Source: Schistosoma mansoni | Taxonomy: Eukaryota > Platyhelminthes > Trematoda > Strigeidida > Schistosomatidae | Direction of reading: 5' to 3' | NCBI RefSeq assembly: GCF_000237925.1 | Contig: NW_017385994.1 | Span: 663,886 to 727,885 of the forward strand | Length of the DNA stretch: 64,000 bases | Shown here: piece by piece, positions 12,161 through 25,700 of the stretch | Layout of the letters: each line of letters opens with the position of its first letter | Numbering within the stretch: the first letter of the stretch is position 1 | Translations under genes and position numbers: made by a program | Notes under the pieces: generated by a model | The model's input: the letters and a program-made list of their open reading frames with translations, nothing else | Database searches by the model: none | Told to the model about the DNA's origin: nothing

Positions 12161-13232
12161 TTCCCTTCACCGGAACCATCTCATTAGATTTGTGTCTAGT
12201 GAGATGGTTCCATATATTTTCCATACTTTCAATAATACGTTAATTGTGACGCTGTAATGTTAATTACCGTACAAATTTCTAGATAATTCAGAAGCAACAT
12301 GGCCTATCTGTTATACAACACTAAGTAATAGAGATAGCTTAGAAAAGTTAATTAGGACTGTCAGACAAACAGTATCTTCACGGATTAATGTTGCAGTGGA
12401 AGCACTTCCAAAAGTACACATAAGTCGGAAATAACTATAACACGAAGTTCGAAGCCAGACTAAAGTGACGAGGCCTAGATTTTCAGCTATTGTGGCTACT
12501 AACACAATGACAAAAGAAATGCTCCTCAAATCAACATAATATAAGAAGCTAGTAAAGACCAAACACTGACTATTGAGTGCTCCAATAAGTCCACAGACCT
12601 ACAATACTTTGGTCAAATGATTGAATCGTCTGATTTCGTTTATTGTTGGATGGGTACCTTACCGAACTGCACATAACTTCTTACAAATTGAAATCTAAAT
12701 GTTTAACAACTACAAATTTCCATTTGAGATAATCGTTTTATTGCTCTTGAAGGACAATCCCTGGTTCCATCATAGAGAACTATCTGTCGCGTTAATCAAA
12801 CCAAAACTACTGAGCATATACTGCAAGAGCTAAATACTGGGAGAAACTTATGTAGGACTTAACTAGAAGTCACCATAACCAAATTAAGATATCCCGCTGT
12901 TAACTCTCAGACAAACATTGACTTAGTGTGTCAACAATAATCCTCGCCAACAATTTGAATTGATAGGGTTAGTATTAAAGTGAACATTCCCATGAAAACA
13001 TTTGACGGAACAAAGTTAATGAAATCGCCACAACCAGACAAACATTTTGAACATACAAGTCAGAATATTGAAACAATAATAATAATAATTAAAGCAAATC
13101 TAAACAAGACATAACTTGAAAGTATGAGATGCCAGACCAAGTAAGTAGATATAACAACAAATCATCAACTAGAGAGTTTACAAGTACTTCTTTTCAGTTT
13201 CAGAAGAAAATTGAAATCAATAAGCAACAGAA
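12161..13232. other. upstream region of the NEK gene
   Basis: No homology was recognised. A strong donor-like site CCAA/GTAAGT at 13140/13141, downstream of a short AT-rich segment, could end a 5' untranslated exon that splices to 13611 or 14461. That is inference from the splice signal only. Confidence 0.3.
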
Positions 13233-13454
13233 ATGGACGATTTCAGTTTGTGGATTTCCAGACCAGAATCATGTGAAACTACAACTTACTCGGCTTGTAT
13301 GGCGATTTCGCTCACATTTGGAGCCGTGCAACTTAATCTTTCGATTTGTGCTGCCCGAAAGACCGACATTGTGTGTAGTGAGGATATTTTTATTACTGGC
13401 GGCTTACAGAAACTCGTTACGACACTACGGGCCAATAGAAAAACCGCACTTGAG
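13233..13454 (+). CDS. unrecognised 74-codon ORF exon just upstream of NEK
   Basis: An ATG in a fair context (GAAATGG) opens a frame of coding appearance beginning MDDFSLWISRPESCETTTY and containing DIVCSEDIFITGGLQKLV. I do not recognise the product. Two exits are possible. A GAG/GTTATT donor at 13455 leads, via the acceptor at 13611, to a stop nine codons on (13638-13640): an 83-residue protein whose stop lies 20 bases before a NEK start codon at 13661. Alternatively a TA/GTGAGG donor at 13378 joins 13611 in the NEK frame and gives the kinase an N-terminal extension. The first would make a dicistronic or upstream-ORF transcript, the second a 483-residue kinase. The sequence cannot decide. 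Confidence 0.45.
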
Positions 13455-13610
13455 GTTATTATAAAATTTTATGCATACTTTTTATCTAAATTATTATAAT
13501 AAATAATTAACAATAGTCCTTACAATTGATTTTTTCATTTGTTTAAATACATCATTTATGTTACTTGAGTAACTAAGACAATTACGAATATCACCTGATT
13601 ATTATTGTAG

Positions 13611-14146
13611 GTATCATTTTTAAATGTCGACCAAATTTGATAAATTCTGAATCTCTTGAAATGGAGGTGGTTCCTCGATATGAATATGAGGTTATTATTC
13701 CACCGGAAGGTGGTTGCGTTTCTCTTGAATCAAACGTATACAATCTGAATAATATTCATAAACGAAATACTGACGATCAGTACGGTGTATTTTTCATTGA
13801 TCCAACTACAAACGATACAGTTAATTCACATGAGCTTTTAAGAGGTGAAAGTATCCATGAAACAACAGACGCAATGAGAATAACCGACCACACGTCTTTA
13901 CGACAACACGCAGATATTTGTAGCATCGCTTCTATCACACTACCTGCTCATTTGCAGTACCTAGAGCCTACTCAGCAATGCAGACCAAGCTTTCATCATC
14001 ATTGTCTTCCGCTTCAACTAAAGTATTTTCATTCGTTAAGGAACTTTACATTACTAAGCCAGATTGGCGTTGGACAATTTAGTAGTGTCTATCGTGCTGA
14101 GTGCAATCAACCTTTTGGTCTTAATGTAGCCCTTAAAGTTATCAAG
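13611..14146 (+). CDS. NEK alternative 5' exon A (long N-terminus and P-loop)
   Basis: A TTATTGTAG acceptor precedes 13611; the frame is open throughout and ends ALKVIK at a GTATGT donor. The first in-frame ATG is 13661 ([18 protein letters not shown]), which would give a 418-residue kinase. About 120 residues of unrecognised sequence precede [19 protein letters not shown], the glycine loop, and NVALK, the ATP-binding lysine. LRNF followed by the loop resembles the start of vertebrate NEK7. The donor phase and position are the same as in exon B 542 bp downstream, so either joins exon 2 (IFEMVD). Confidence 0.8.
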
Positions 14147-17100
14147 GTATGTACACTGCCCTGAGCGTTGATATTGTATAGTGTTACTTTACTATTCTTC
14201 TCAAGGATATGAGATTTTGGTTGGTCAATATCTTCGTAACACATAATTTTCTGTGTTACCATTTTCGTGCATCGTCTAGGTGTGGTAACATTCGTTGAAT
14301 GGTATGGTATATCTTTGACTAGGCTTTTAGTTAGCACTTCAGCTACGAGTTCATTAAAACATTACTCATTTCTTTTTCTGTTATTATCTGATAAACAGGA
14401 TTTTCTTACACTATCATTTATCTTTGATTATCATACTTTTTGAAATATTTTGAACTACAGGTGAAGTTTCTGTACAACAGAGTTAGCTAAATGCATAAGA
14501 GCACTATATCTCGAATACGTAGTGCACCAACTCAGAGAAATAGTGGGGTAAATATTGATGAATTATCTGCATACGCTACTTTGTCCAACTACGAAGTGCA
14601 AGGGTCTATTGGACAAGGTCAGTTTTCAACCGTGTGGCAAGCCTTTCACCTTCCGTCCTGTCAGACAGTTGCTATGAAAAAAATTAAGGTTAATCTAGTT
14701 TTCTGTGACTGTCGTTCACATTTGTTGTCCACCACACAGATGTTGTGTATGTAGATTTAGATTTGATTATTTGCATGCGAACCAAACAATGTATCAATTT
14801 TTGTCTAAAGTGACATCAGTTAAGAAGTTATAATTCGGTTTATTTCTAACCCTAGTTATCATAGGTTTTGCACCTTTGACTGACCTTGTCCTCTGTAAAG
14901 CCCATAAATGTTTGAGCGATTTATATGATCTGTAACATAAAGCACAACTTTAAGGCAAAGAAACATCAGTGAGAGCAAAAACGTTTATCGACACCTATAT
15001 GTAAAACAAAACAGGCGTTTATCCAGCTTTTCAGTACATATACTTGCTTTCTGGTAATTTTTTTGTTTATGACACATACTTACTTGTATTAATAGGATGG
15101 ACAAGCTTTTGTGAGGATTTTCTAGTTTTAAATTAGGTAAACAAATATATTTCGTCCATATATGCTTATAGAGAAACTCACTACGCTTTTATTTGTGCTG
15201 GTTTGCTAATCCTTTTTCGACCATTAGTTTTAAACATTTGGCCGGTGGTATTGTGCTCATAACTCAAAACATTCATTCGGTTGTAATTCTTACATTAAAC
15301 TATCAAATGTTACATGTTAAATTCTCTTTATTTATGAGTTTATAAAACTGACGATATGAAAAATATGATTATGTTGTTGCGTCACCTCTTCAAATATCAG
15401 GACAGCTAATAGCCGCTGTAATGTGAATGAATCTAGTGTCACTTTCTGGGCCGAAATTTGAATTCTATGTACTCTGGTATTTTGCTAGAATAAGTAGCAG
15501 AGTTGAATGTTCCACATAAAACGGAGCTCGTGGACCGGTTCCAAAAGTACCACAGTAGCTGCAAGTGGACCAGAGCTTGAAGACAAGAAAAATCCACAAA
15601 CGCAATTGAGTATATTGTATTAGGGTAATGAATGAAGCAAAAGTTATGAAAAAATTGGTTGTTTCATACACCACGTTGATTTTAATAAATAACAGATGGC
15701 ATAGAGTTTTTAAAGAATAGTGGATTGTGGCTAGAACTAAGAAGAAGAAATCGTAACCTCCTAAATTGGGTTGGGCCGGTTTGCTGGAATTATCAAGCTT
15801 TTACTCAGTTACATAATTCAAACACAATTTTTACACCAAACGTATTAGATATCCTTGATGCTCAACTTCCATTAGGTTATTTACTTAAGTTTTGACGAAT
15901 GTGCGCACAAATAAATGGCTGTAGGCTTTTTCATGGAGATGTTCAGGATACTAAGGATTACCGAGTAAACGCGGTGCATAGGAAAATTAAAATCGGATCT
16001 AGTGATTAAGTTGAATGTTTTCTACTTTTTCACAAATTATGGAGATGTCACTACTATATATGCCTCTGTTCCTTGACTGTTAACTGTGGAAGATGGGATA
16101 CATTCATGACATTTATCTGGTCGCTGGTGAAAATTCTTTCTGTTATGTTACTGTGGTTGAAGACTAAGGTCAATACATTCAAGTATCAGTTTCAGTGTTA
16201 CAAAAAAACCAAATGAAAACACAAATTCAAGACTTTGCATATTTAACGTACCTAAAGTAAATACATTTATGCTTTATTGTGGTACTAAGATAAGAATGTT
16301 TAAAAGCTCAAAACCCTACCAAACAATTTGAATACCCCTACATAACGAAAGCTTACAAGCACTTTCTGTAGATTCAACATACATTTAATGGCAACTGAGC
16401 ATATCTATGTCACTGCTATATGCTAACGCAAATCCTCTCTCAATACAGCATTACACATGGCTGAAAGTTTATCTCAACTTTCACGCAGATGAATATCTAT
16501 TTGATCTCCGTAAAATTGACAGCTGTAAAAGAAATGGCAAACAAGTTACTCCTTTGCTTTTTTGTATTAACATTGAATTATGCTTGCCTTTTTAGAAAAA
16601 GCAAGAACAGAAAATTGGTCAGAATAGCATAAATCCACTTTATTTCGTTAGATTCTCATCGGCTGTTTTCAACCTATCATACTTTTATATCAAAATTATC
16701 ATAAAGTTGACATACTTATAACAAGGAAATTAGTCAAATGTGGACATTTATCGTCATTGTGAAGTGGCGATCCAGACAAATATGAGATTAAAGAGGTACA
16801 AAGAGTGTTGTAAATAAATATAATATGTGAGAGAAGATTCTGCACCATCAGCTACAGTAACAACAGACTACACAGCTAAAAATATCAAGTGACTACATGA
16901 TGAAGTAAATGAGTGCGAATTGGCGTTAATTAAGAGTAACCCAATTCGGGATTAAACAGTTAGTTAAATATACACTTAAAGATTTTTTAATTTATTGATT
17001 GTGTTAATTATATAAATATTGCTGGTAAGTCGATGGTTTTTCTTAATGTAACATTATTGCTTACCGAATTACCACTTTCTGAAACCACCGACACAATTTG

Positions 17101-20100
17101 CCAACAACTTCAACTCCTATCTTTATTAGTGTCAGAACTCAAATGCACACTTATTATGTGCATGTAAGAGGTTAAATTTCGAATTGACAACAACATATGC
17201 CGTCAAGCTTGCGATGCGACAATCGGCAGTCCATTTGTCTTTGTTCTGATAGATATATTTATGTTCAGCTATTGATTATATGGCGTATAATATGCAGTAT
17301 GTCGATGACATCTTTATTGTATGTAATGATCAATAACAAGTAAAATACATGTTAAACTTATCCAACGATGCTCATAAAAATATCCCGTTTATCATGGAAC
17401 ATGAAAAGGTTGATAAGTTCCATTTTCTCGATGCCGCCATACAACACAAGGCCGATAGAACAATTGGACGGCAGATTACCGAAAAAATACATGGAATGGG
17501 GTTTATTTGAAATTGAACATTCTTTTATATTAGTTACCTAAGGCCACTTAGTAAAACGCTATTTCATGGAGTATAAAGAAGATGTACTACTCATACTTTA
17601 GAAGGAGTACTGATGAATGTCATAAAAATGTCCGACGAACAATGAGTATCCGCAAAAGCTTACCGAGAAATGTAAGAAATTTAGAGGAACTAGACTTGAG
17701 AAAACCACAGTAGACAACAAACCTATGTTTAGTTCAAATTGATTTTAAAGGTGATGACATTGGAGCGGCAAAAAACTGAAACTAAGAACTACATCCATCA
17801 AAAGGTATCCTAAGCAAAGCTGACTTCTACAAAAAAATATGTTCTTTACTGCAATTAGAGATAGATAGGTACCACTTTCACGCTGCCCCCAACTCCGCAT
17901 AAAAACCTAACTGTAGAACAGACAGCAGTTCCTACGTTTGATTCTAATAACTTCCCCAAAAGTGTTGGATCAGTGGGACAAGAGGCTTTTAACGATGCTA
18001 TTTCAAAACATCTCGTTGACACAGAACTTCATGTTGATGAGCTTAAACCTTTTGCGACTGTCAGTCAACAATAAAATTCTAATCTTCTTAAACTTTTCAA
18101 GGCCATAATCACCAAAGGCCTCAAGCCCGAATTATGTTTCCATAAAGATGTAGTTGTATATGTCTTTTTATTGTGGTAACATTACCCTCGTTTCATCATA
18201 TCGCTCTTGCAACTCTATTTCTAACTTCGATTACGCCACCTCCTCCGAATTCATAATTATATTTTAACTGTTTAATCCCGAATTGGGTTACTCTTAATTA
18301 ACGCCAATTCGCACTCATTTACTTCATCATGTAGTCACTTGATATTTTTAGCTGTGTAGTCTGTTGTTACTGTAGCTGATGGTGCAGAATCTTCTCTCAC
18401 ATATTATATTTATTTACAACACTCTTTGTACCTCTTTAATCTCATATTTGTCTGGATCGCCACTTCACAATGACGATAAATGTCCACATTTGACTAATTT
18501 CCTTGTTATAAGTATGTCAACTTTATGATAATTTTGATATAAAAGTATGATAGGTTGAAAACAGCCGATGAGAATCTAACGAAATAAAGTGGATTTATGC
18601 TATTCTGACCAATTCTCTATTCTTGACCTTTTCAAAATGATAAAGGGATAAAAGGTATGATTTTTGTTTTTTCCGGAATTCAAATACCGGTTTTATTCTA
18701 GTACTTTCGGAGATTTTCATAAGCTAAAGTACTCTCGGTATTCATTCTGTTCCTGGCTTTTTTGGTAAAACGAACACGTATAAATTTAAGCCAAGGACTT
18801 GAGTTAATTAACTTATTTTGTGTAACTACCGTATGCTTTGGTGGATTAAACGGAGATAAACCTTGATTGCATGTCCAACTGCGTTTTGTCAATTCTAGAC
18901 TAATAATTTGGTTTGCTTTTATCAGTATAAAATTCTTATGTAGAAAAAGGTAGTGTAACTTGTGTTTAGATTATGAAAATTTTTGTTCCGGAAACATGAT
19001 GTTGCCTCAATACTTAATGGCTGCACCATGGATTACTTAACGTAGGCCATTCGTCTGGTGTTTGAAATACTCATCCAAAAGTGGCTAAGAAGCTTCTAAT
19101 TTAATGCTAATGTAACTGAATAAATAAAATGACTTGCCTATTACACAAATTTGTGTATTGTAGACTTTAAATCTGAAGACAGTATTTATATAAACCTGTT
19201 TACAGAATCAAACTTAACAGAACACCGTAATGTAATATTACAGTTTTAAAACGAAACTTTTGCTTGCAGATATCTCCTTTAATCTTAAGAAAGTTAAAGC
19301 TCTGTTTATATTGAACTTAATACAAAATTTTGTTTTGTTTGTTCCTAGTTTGATGAGAGTCGAGAGCGGTTGTTATAATTACGATCTTACTAAAAAACTT
19401 TGTTTGTAACAATATTTCTGACAAAGCCATCTGTTATTTCTTCAGGCATTATTATTATTATTACATTTATTGAGGTCTTCTTATGTTTATATGCTTATCA
19501 TGTATCTGGAATTGTTTGTACTTAATAATTTTCATTACTTATAATGCTCTACTTGTGTCAATGATATTTTGTAAATATGGATACTTATATAGTCACTAAG
19601 TATATTTTTATCGATGAATTTATTGATTTGATTATTTGTCTGATATTCTTTCCACAGATATTTGAAATGGTCGATGCAAAAGCACGTCAAGATTGCATAA
19701 AAGAGATAGACCTATTGAAAGTGAGTTACAGTTGTCTTTTATACGCTTTATTGATTGAAAAAGTAAAATGTTGTTTTATTTTATAAAAACACTATTTTTT
19801 CACTCGGTCGCATATGATAAGGTTATTCTGTAGCTTTTGACAATCTAAACAGGTTATCAGGTAATTAGTACAACAGTTATTTTCGGATAGTATAATTCTT
19901 AATGTTTCTAGAAAACATTGTATATTTCACATATTTCAATGATTTAAGCGTACATATCCCCATCAATCAAATTAACTGATAGTTTGTCAAAGGTAGAATG
20001 CAAGCAAATAGGACGACAGTGATTTAAATGTAAAATTTAGATAAATATCGCTTTGATTTTGGTTAGTGAATGTTCGTCCATCAAATCGGTGTATCAGAGA

Positions 20101-20715
20101 AACACAATAAAACTATCATCTGGTTTCTATTCAGCATTACACTACTTTCTGTAAATTTTAAACTTAAGTGAAACCCTCGTACAAATATGGTAACTTAATA
20201 CAATTCTTCCACCTTACAGAAAATTGACTTTAGTTTTCTGAAAATTAAACATTTTCACCTAATGCAACAGTTTTATTTTTGAAAATACTGGATTTTATGA
20301 CTTTATACTACTTATGTTTGATAGTAGTAATATCACGGGAAATGAAAATATCACTAATGAAAAGAATTTTTCGCATTACTTGTCCAGAAAAACTGATTTC
20401 AAATACATAATCATTATAACTACCTCATTAATATTCTACCTATTTGCAAGGAATAATAACTGCATTGATCATTTGTAATCCTTCAACTAGTTATATGTGT
20501 TAGTAGTGTTGCATTTTCGTTCTCATAGTGATTAGGTTAACAAATGTTTAGATTTGTTTTGTTTATTCAATCCAAAATAACACAATTAAAATTAATATTA
20601 GACAAAACACTAGACCTATTCAAAACATTTTTTATGTTTATTTTAAAAATATGAGGGACATAGAATATGCTTACTGATGTCACTCAAATTTAACTGATAA
20701 ACTGTGATTCATTTC

Positions 20716-20755
<40 letters not shown>

Positions 20756-22721
20756 GAGTGAACATCAACTCTGAGATGCAGGTACATCCAGCTGACGAGT
20801 CCCAAATAGGACGAAACGCGCTTCCTGGATTCCACTGTTAGCTACTATCCATCTTTGCTTACTATGCTTGTGAGTTCAGGCTATATCGAGGCAATGCGCA
20901 CAGTATGCACATATGCTAATTAGAGACTGACCAGTTGCAGTCCTAAAACATCAATGGGAAGATTCAAACAAAACAATACTAAGTGAATAATTTGATTTGA
21001 AAATAGCTAAATTGAACTAAACAAGATTGGGATATATGAAGCTTATCAACTGTATATTTCATTCATAGACTCTTCTTAGAGTGTATATCTACATATGAAG
21101 CCTTAATATATTTTTTAAAATTATTCAAAGAAAATGATATGACTTAAATGGTTGTATAGATATTTGGTAATTCCTTTCTTTATGTTTCACCATAAGTGAC
21201 CGGAAGTATTAAGAATAAAACTAACTTGTTTATTGGGTAAGTTATTTTTTTAATAGAAATAAATGGAAGTAGTATTCATTAATCACTTCTAGTTACTACG
21301 ATTCACCCACTCTTTTTTATTTAATATATATACTTCATTATTTAATGGATTATTTAACTAGAGATTAGATCATCCAAATGTCATACGTTATTTGGCATCT
21401 TTTGTGGAGAACAATGAATTAATTATTGTTTTGGAACTTGCAGATGCGGGTGACCTATCTCACATGATAAAGGTAATTGAAATATTAATCATAAATTGTT
21501 GCTATTAATATTTAGCTTCATTATTGACAAGGGATTGAATTCATGAATAGACTTAAACAATTTTTCATTAGAATAATAGTAAAAATATTCTTGGAATAAC
21601 AGCGAGTACTATGTTTTGATGGTTATCTATTCACTAAGAGTCAAATGTTATTTCGAATACTATAAATTAAACAACTATTCCGATTGTTTTGAAGCCCTTC
21701 ATTAATAGGTATTAGATCACCATAATTAACTTTTTCATCAATTCGAAACTTCAAATTTCGGTTTATCTTCTTTTCAAGGGGACTAGATCAAAAGTAACTG
21801 AGCTGATGGAATATACTGTTATTTAGTAGATATGTTGAGCATACTTGATTATATTAAAATATTTTCAAGTCTTTTGATGCAGAGTGATCAATACATTATC
21901 AAGGTTTTACTAAAATCTCGTTAAAACGTTGTTATAGCAACATATACCCTACTAACCAAGTCTAAATACATCACTTCAGTGGGGTTTCATGCTGCTGACT
22001 AAAATATATCATTTATGATGTACACTGTTTTTAACATTATTCACAATATTTTAGATCGCTCTACTTCTTTTGATAAAACAATTTAAGCCACTATTTCCTG
22101 CTAAGTAAGTCATTCTAAGTTGATAATACAAATTGATGTTCAAACCTTTGTTAGTTAACAAATTAAACGTTAAGTATAAACCAATAGTTAGGTTATAGTC
22201 TATGTGGTGCTGTAGTCCAAATTATTAGAATAAGGTAATTATGAAACAAAAAGATCGAATCATTATATTAATTACCACACAACAAACAATTCAGACAAAT
22301 TATTTATTAGTTCATATGTGTAATCTTGGCTTTGATAGATAAGTATTGATCTACTAAACTTAAAACATTGAATGATGTGGGTATGAATAACCAATAACCC
22401 ATGATTTTTATTATGATGACAACTATTCTCTACTTAAAGTTTTAGTTTAGCAGAAGTTTCTTTGAAGTTATACTACTCACTTATCAGTAATCGTCAATGC
22501 TTGTCGTTTAAATAGATGTCATTTTAAATGAGTGTAACAATATTTATGAACTAGTTGTCAGATATTCTTTCTTGTCATTCTTTCAATGAACTATTTCTCC
22601 TTATTTTTAAGCATTTTAGAAAGAAAAAGAGATTAATCCCTGAAAAAACTATATGGAAGTATTTCGTTCAAATTAGTAGTGGACTGGATCATATGCATTC
22701 GAAACGTATCATGCACCGAGG

Positions 22722-22764
<43 letters not shown>

Positions 22765-25700
22765 TTCGGCCGATTTTTTGTGTTAGTGGCTGTGGGTGAC
22801 TCTAGAACCTGACAAACTCTAATTAAATAAGGGCCGATAAGTTGGTTGGATGCAACCTTTTAAGTTCATCGATTTAGGTGTTTCTTAATTTTAGTGGTTA
22901 GTTTTCGTCTCTTAAAGTGTTGAGAAACACTATAGATTACACTCTATTATATACAGCTAAACATTCGTTTATCCATCAATCTGCTCTTCTATAATTTAAT
23001 CACTTTAATTTTACATATATCAATAATGTATTCGACTGCTCCACCTTCAAAGTGATTTCAATTGAGTAAGAAAGGATTTTGGGTATGGTTATCATCGTCT
23101 TGGCGCCAACTTATCTAATTATATTCACTCTAAACATAGAGATTAGCGTTACTGAGTTCAAGTTGTCTTTTGTTTTCATTCCTTTGTATTGTTAGTAACT
23201 TTTTGTGATTCAATAATAAAACAAAGATTCGAACAATCTGGTAATATGAAATATAAGAAACCGTTTAAAATATCGAATCCATTTTGTTGTTATCTTGAAT
23301 AACGAATAAGTGTCACAACATTAATTCTGAAAATTTTTAGTTTGAAACATAAGGGTTGGTTATGAAGATAATTATAGACTTCAGTATGGGGATTTTTGGA
23401 GATTGTAGTATTTTAACAGATGAATCCATGATCTTGCTCAACCCTTTATTCATTATCTTAGGTGGACAACTTTTTCACTCCCGATATGGATTGGACTCCA
23501 CTGGTCATGGCTTCTCACTAGGACTCCGGGAAATCCATGTTGAAGCTAGTCACTAGTGAGCACATGATTATTATCAGTATGGGGATGTGTGGAGTTTGTA
23601 GTACTTTCACAGTTGAATTCACGAGTCGATCTAAGCTAGACTTGTTTAACTTATCCAGAACGATTAGTTAAAAACTATTTTTGTATCTAGTCTACTTAAA
23701 AAAAAGTCAAAAAGATGATAAAGGTAGCTAGCAAATATAGTTTACCAGTTGTCAGACGTTCCAGCCAACATGAGAAGGTAACAATGTATAATAATTTGGT
23801 TGGTGAATAGACATATAATTTTCTTTTACCTTACTCGCTGTATACTCCTAACGTTTTATCAAAACATTTATTATGGTCATAATTAAAAAAGACTACAACA
23901 AATAATGTCCCCTAGTTGTTAATAATTTTTCTATATCCTTCAACTATACAGTGCTGGAATTGGAACCTATTTTATCCTTTGTTTTCATAATTAAAGTATT
24001 CTTCAGTCATAGTTCTCATTTATTTTTTTTCTTTTATTATTTGCATAACGATGTTTATATTATTCCTTCAATTTCATCACATAATTTTCTTTTGTATTTA
24101 TTTTCTTTATACAATATGCGATATAATTGAAGTGTAAGAAATAATACCGCATCTAATCAACTAAATTAGGTCATTCTGTATAATAAGGATGTTTTCATGT
24201 TACCCTGGTAACCACACATCATCGGTATTGATAATTAATAATAATAATAATTATTATTATTATTATTGTAGGAATAACATCATGCTAATTATAATAATGA
24301 ATTAACATAACCCAACCTTCCCAAAGACAGCAAATAATCCACACACAGAAAGAAACGATAATAAATGAAATTTGCTAATGTACAATCCCATTTTATCTTA
24401 AAAAACTAGTTCAGTGGTATTTGTTTTCATTTCTATTTGATCCACATAGTATTTCCATCAGGCAAAAATTGGGAAAAGAAAAACAATATAACACAAAATA
24501 GATATTTCTGAAAAAAATTAAAAACGATAACAGGAATCCTCATAGAAACATTTATACTTGATGGATAGTGGCTAGCAGTGGCACTCGTCAGCTGAATGTA
24601 CCTGCATCTCAGAGTTGATGTTCACTCTGGGACTCGAACCCAGTACCTTTTTCTTCAGACGCCATGATCAGTTGCAGTCCTAAACATCAATGAGAAGATT
24701 CAAACAAACGATACTAAGTGAATTTATACTTGAATCTAATTATGATAATAGAAATTATTTTGTTAGGAAGATTGGACTCAAAATCATGCATATTAGCTTG
24801 AAGTGATTCATGAAATCAGCCCGACAAAAGCTTTAGAAATTTTGTTGAATCCATGCTGATAGATTTCGATGTATTTAGAATATTTGTATAATGATTCATT
24901 TTATTTATACAACGACATTTAATTACACTGAATATAATTTCTTTTATATGTTTGTTAGATATCAAGCCTGCCAATGTATTTATCAATGTTAAAGGTCAGG
25001 TGAAACTAGGAGACCTTGGATTAGGGAGATATTTTAGTTCAAAGACTATGGCAGCTCACTCCTTAGGTAAGCCATTCTTATCCCTTTTTCCTTGTTATGA
25101 ATTTCAACAAATCTTTGGCTTTGCACACGAAGCATAGAACATCTGATGATTGAAATATAGAATATAGTTTGAATTGTTTTCGGGATATTATTAAATATTA
25201 CAGTAATACAAATCGAATCGAGGAGAAGAGAGGCAAGGTAAAGGCTAAAGGAGGCAAATCGAAGAAAGGCAAAACAAAGTGAATAATTAACAAGGTCAAA
25301 ATGTAACTCAAGAAGAATGAATAAATTAGTCTGTCTAGAAACTAGAGCAACCCATGTGGGTTCGACATAGGGCAAGCCACTACAAATGTGAGGTTGAAGG
25401 AACACAGACATTGTTTGAAAAATGTTCCCAAATCTTCGATTGATCTGATGAAACTTGAGAATAGGTCGACGATAACGTTACATGAGTTAAAAACAGGACA
25501 CAAGACCAATTTCGAAGGGATCAAAATACTTCAGAAAGGGTTTAACACACATAAAGGAAGACTGACGGAAGAAGCATTTTAGATATGAGCCATTAAAAAT
25601 AGCTTGAACAGAAAAGATAGTATTTAACTAGCTACCACTTGGCAAATGTTTATTGACAAGCATTTGGACCCTTTCATTATCCAATCTATTTATTTCACAC

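Larger units (their letters stand above)
16602..18625 (+). mobile_element. Penelope-like element between long inverted repeats
   Basis: Two 361-bp inverted arms, 16602-16962 and 18265-18625, pair without any gap and are near-identical except near the outer tips. Between them the plus strand keeps a decayed Penelope-type reverse transcriptase: [12 protein letters not shown] at about 17297-17332, then [19 protein letters not shown], then KFAEEQ-unrelated low-quality frames with several breaks. Penelope elements are known to carry terminal 'pseudo-LTRs' in direct or inverted orientation, which fits. No convincing target duplication was found. The element sits in the first NEK intron. Confidence 0.75.
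19721..22611. other. NEK introns 2 and 3
   Basis: Intron 2 (19721-21361) contains an AAT microsatellite at about 20717-20755 and an Sm-alpha SINE copy at 20757-20990. Intron 3 (21473-22611) holds nothing recognised. Confidence 0.6.
22721..24958. other. NEK intron 4
   Basis: It begins with a TA microsatellite (22726-22761) fused to the splice donor. It holds a fragment of the second hammerhead SINE at 23380-23640, an AAT/ATT palindromic tract at 24235-24269 and a chimeric Sm-alpha piece at 24560-24725. Confidence 0.6.

Noticed and set aside
13129-13464. 111-codon plus-strand frame overlapping the 74-codon ORF
   Set aside because: It overlaps in another frame, lacks any motif and crosses a strong splice donor at 13141.
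18555-18600. Hammerhead ribozyme in the Penelope inverted arm (CCGATGAG ... CGAAA)
   Set aside because: The core has C for U at position 4, the base after helix III would be G where H is required, and helix I has no partner.
24235-24269. AAT/ATT palindrome as a regulatory or terminator structure
   Set aside because: It is best explained as two abutting trinucleotide microsatellites.
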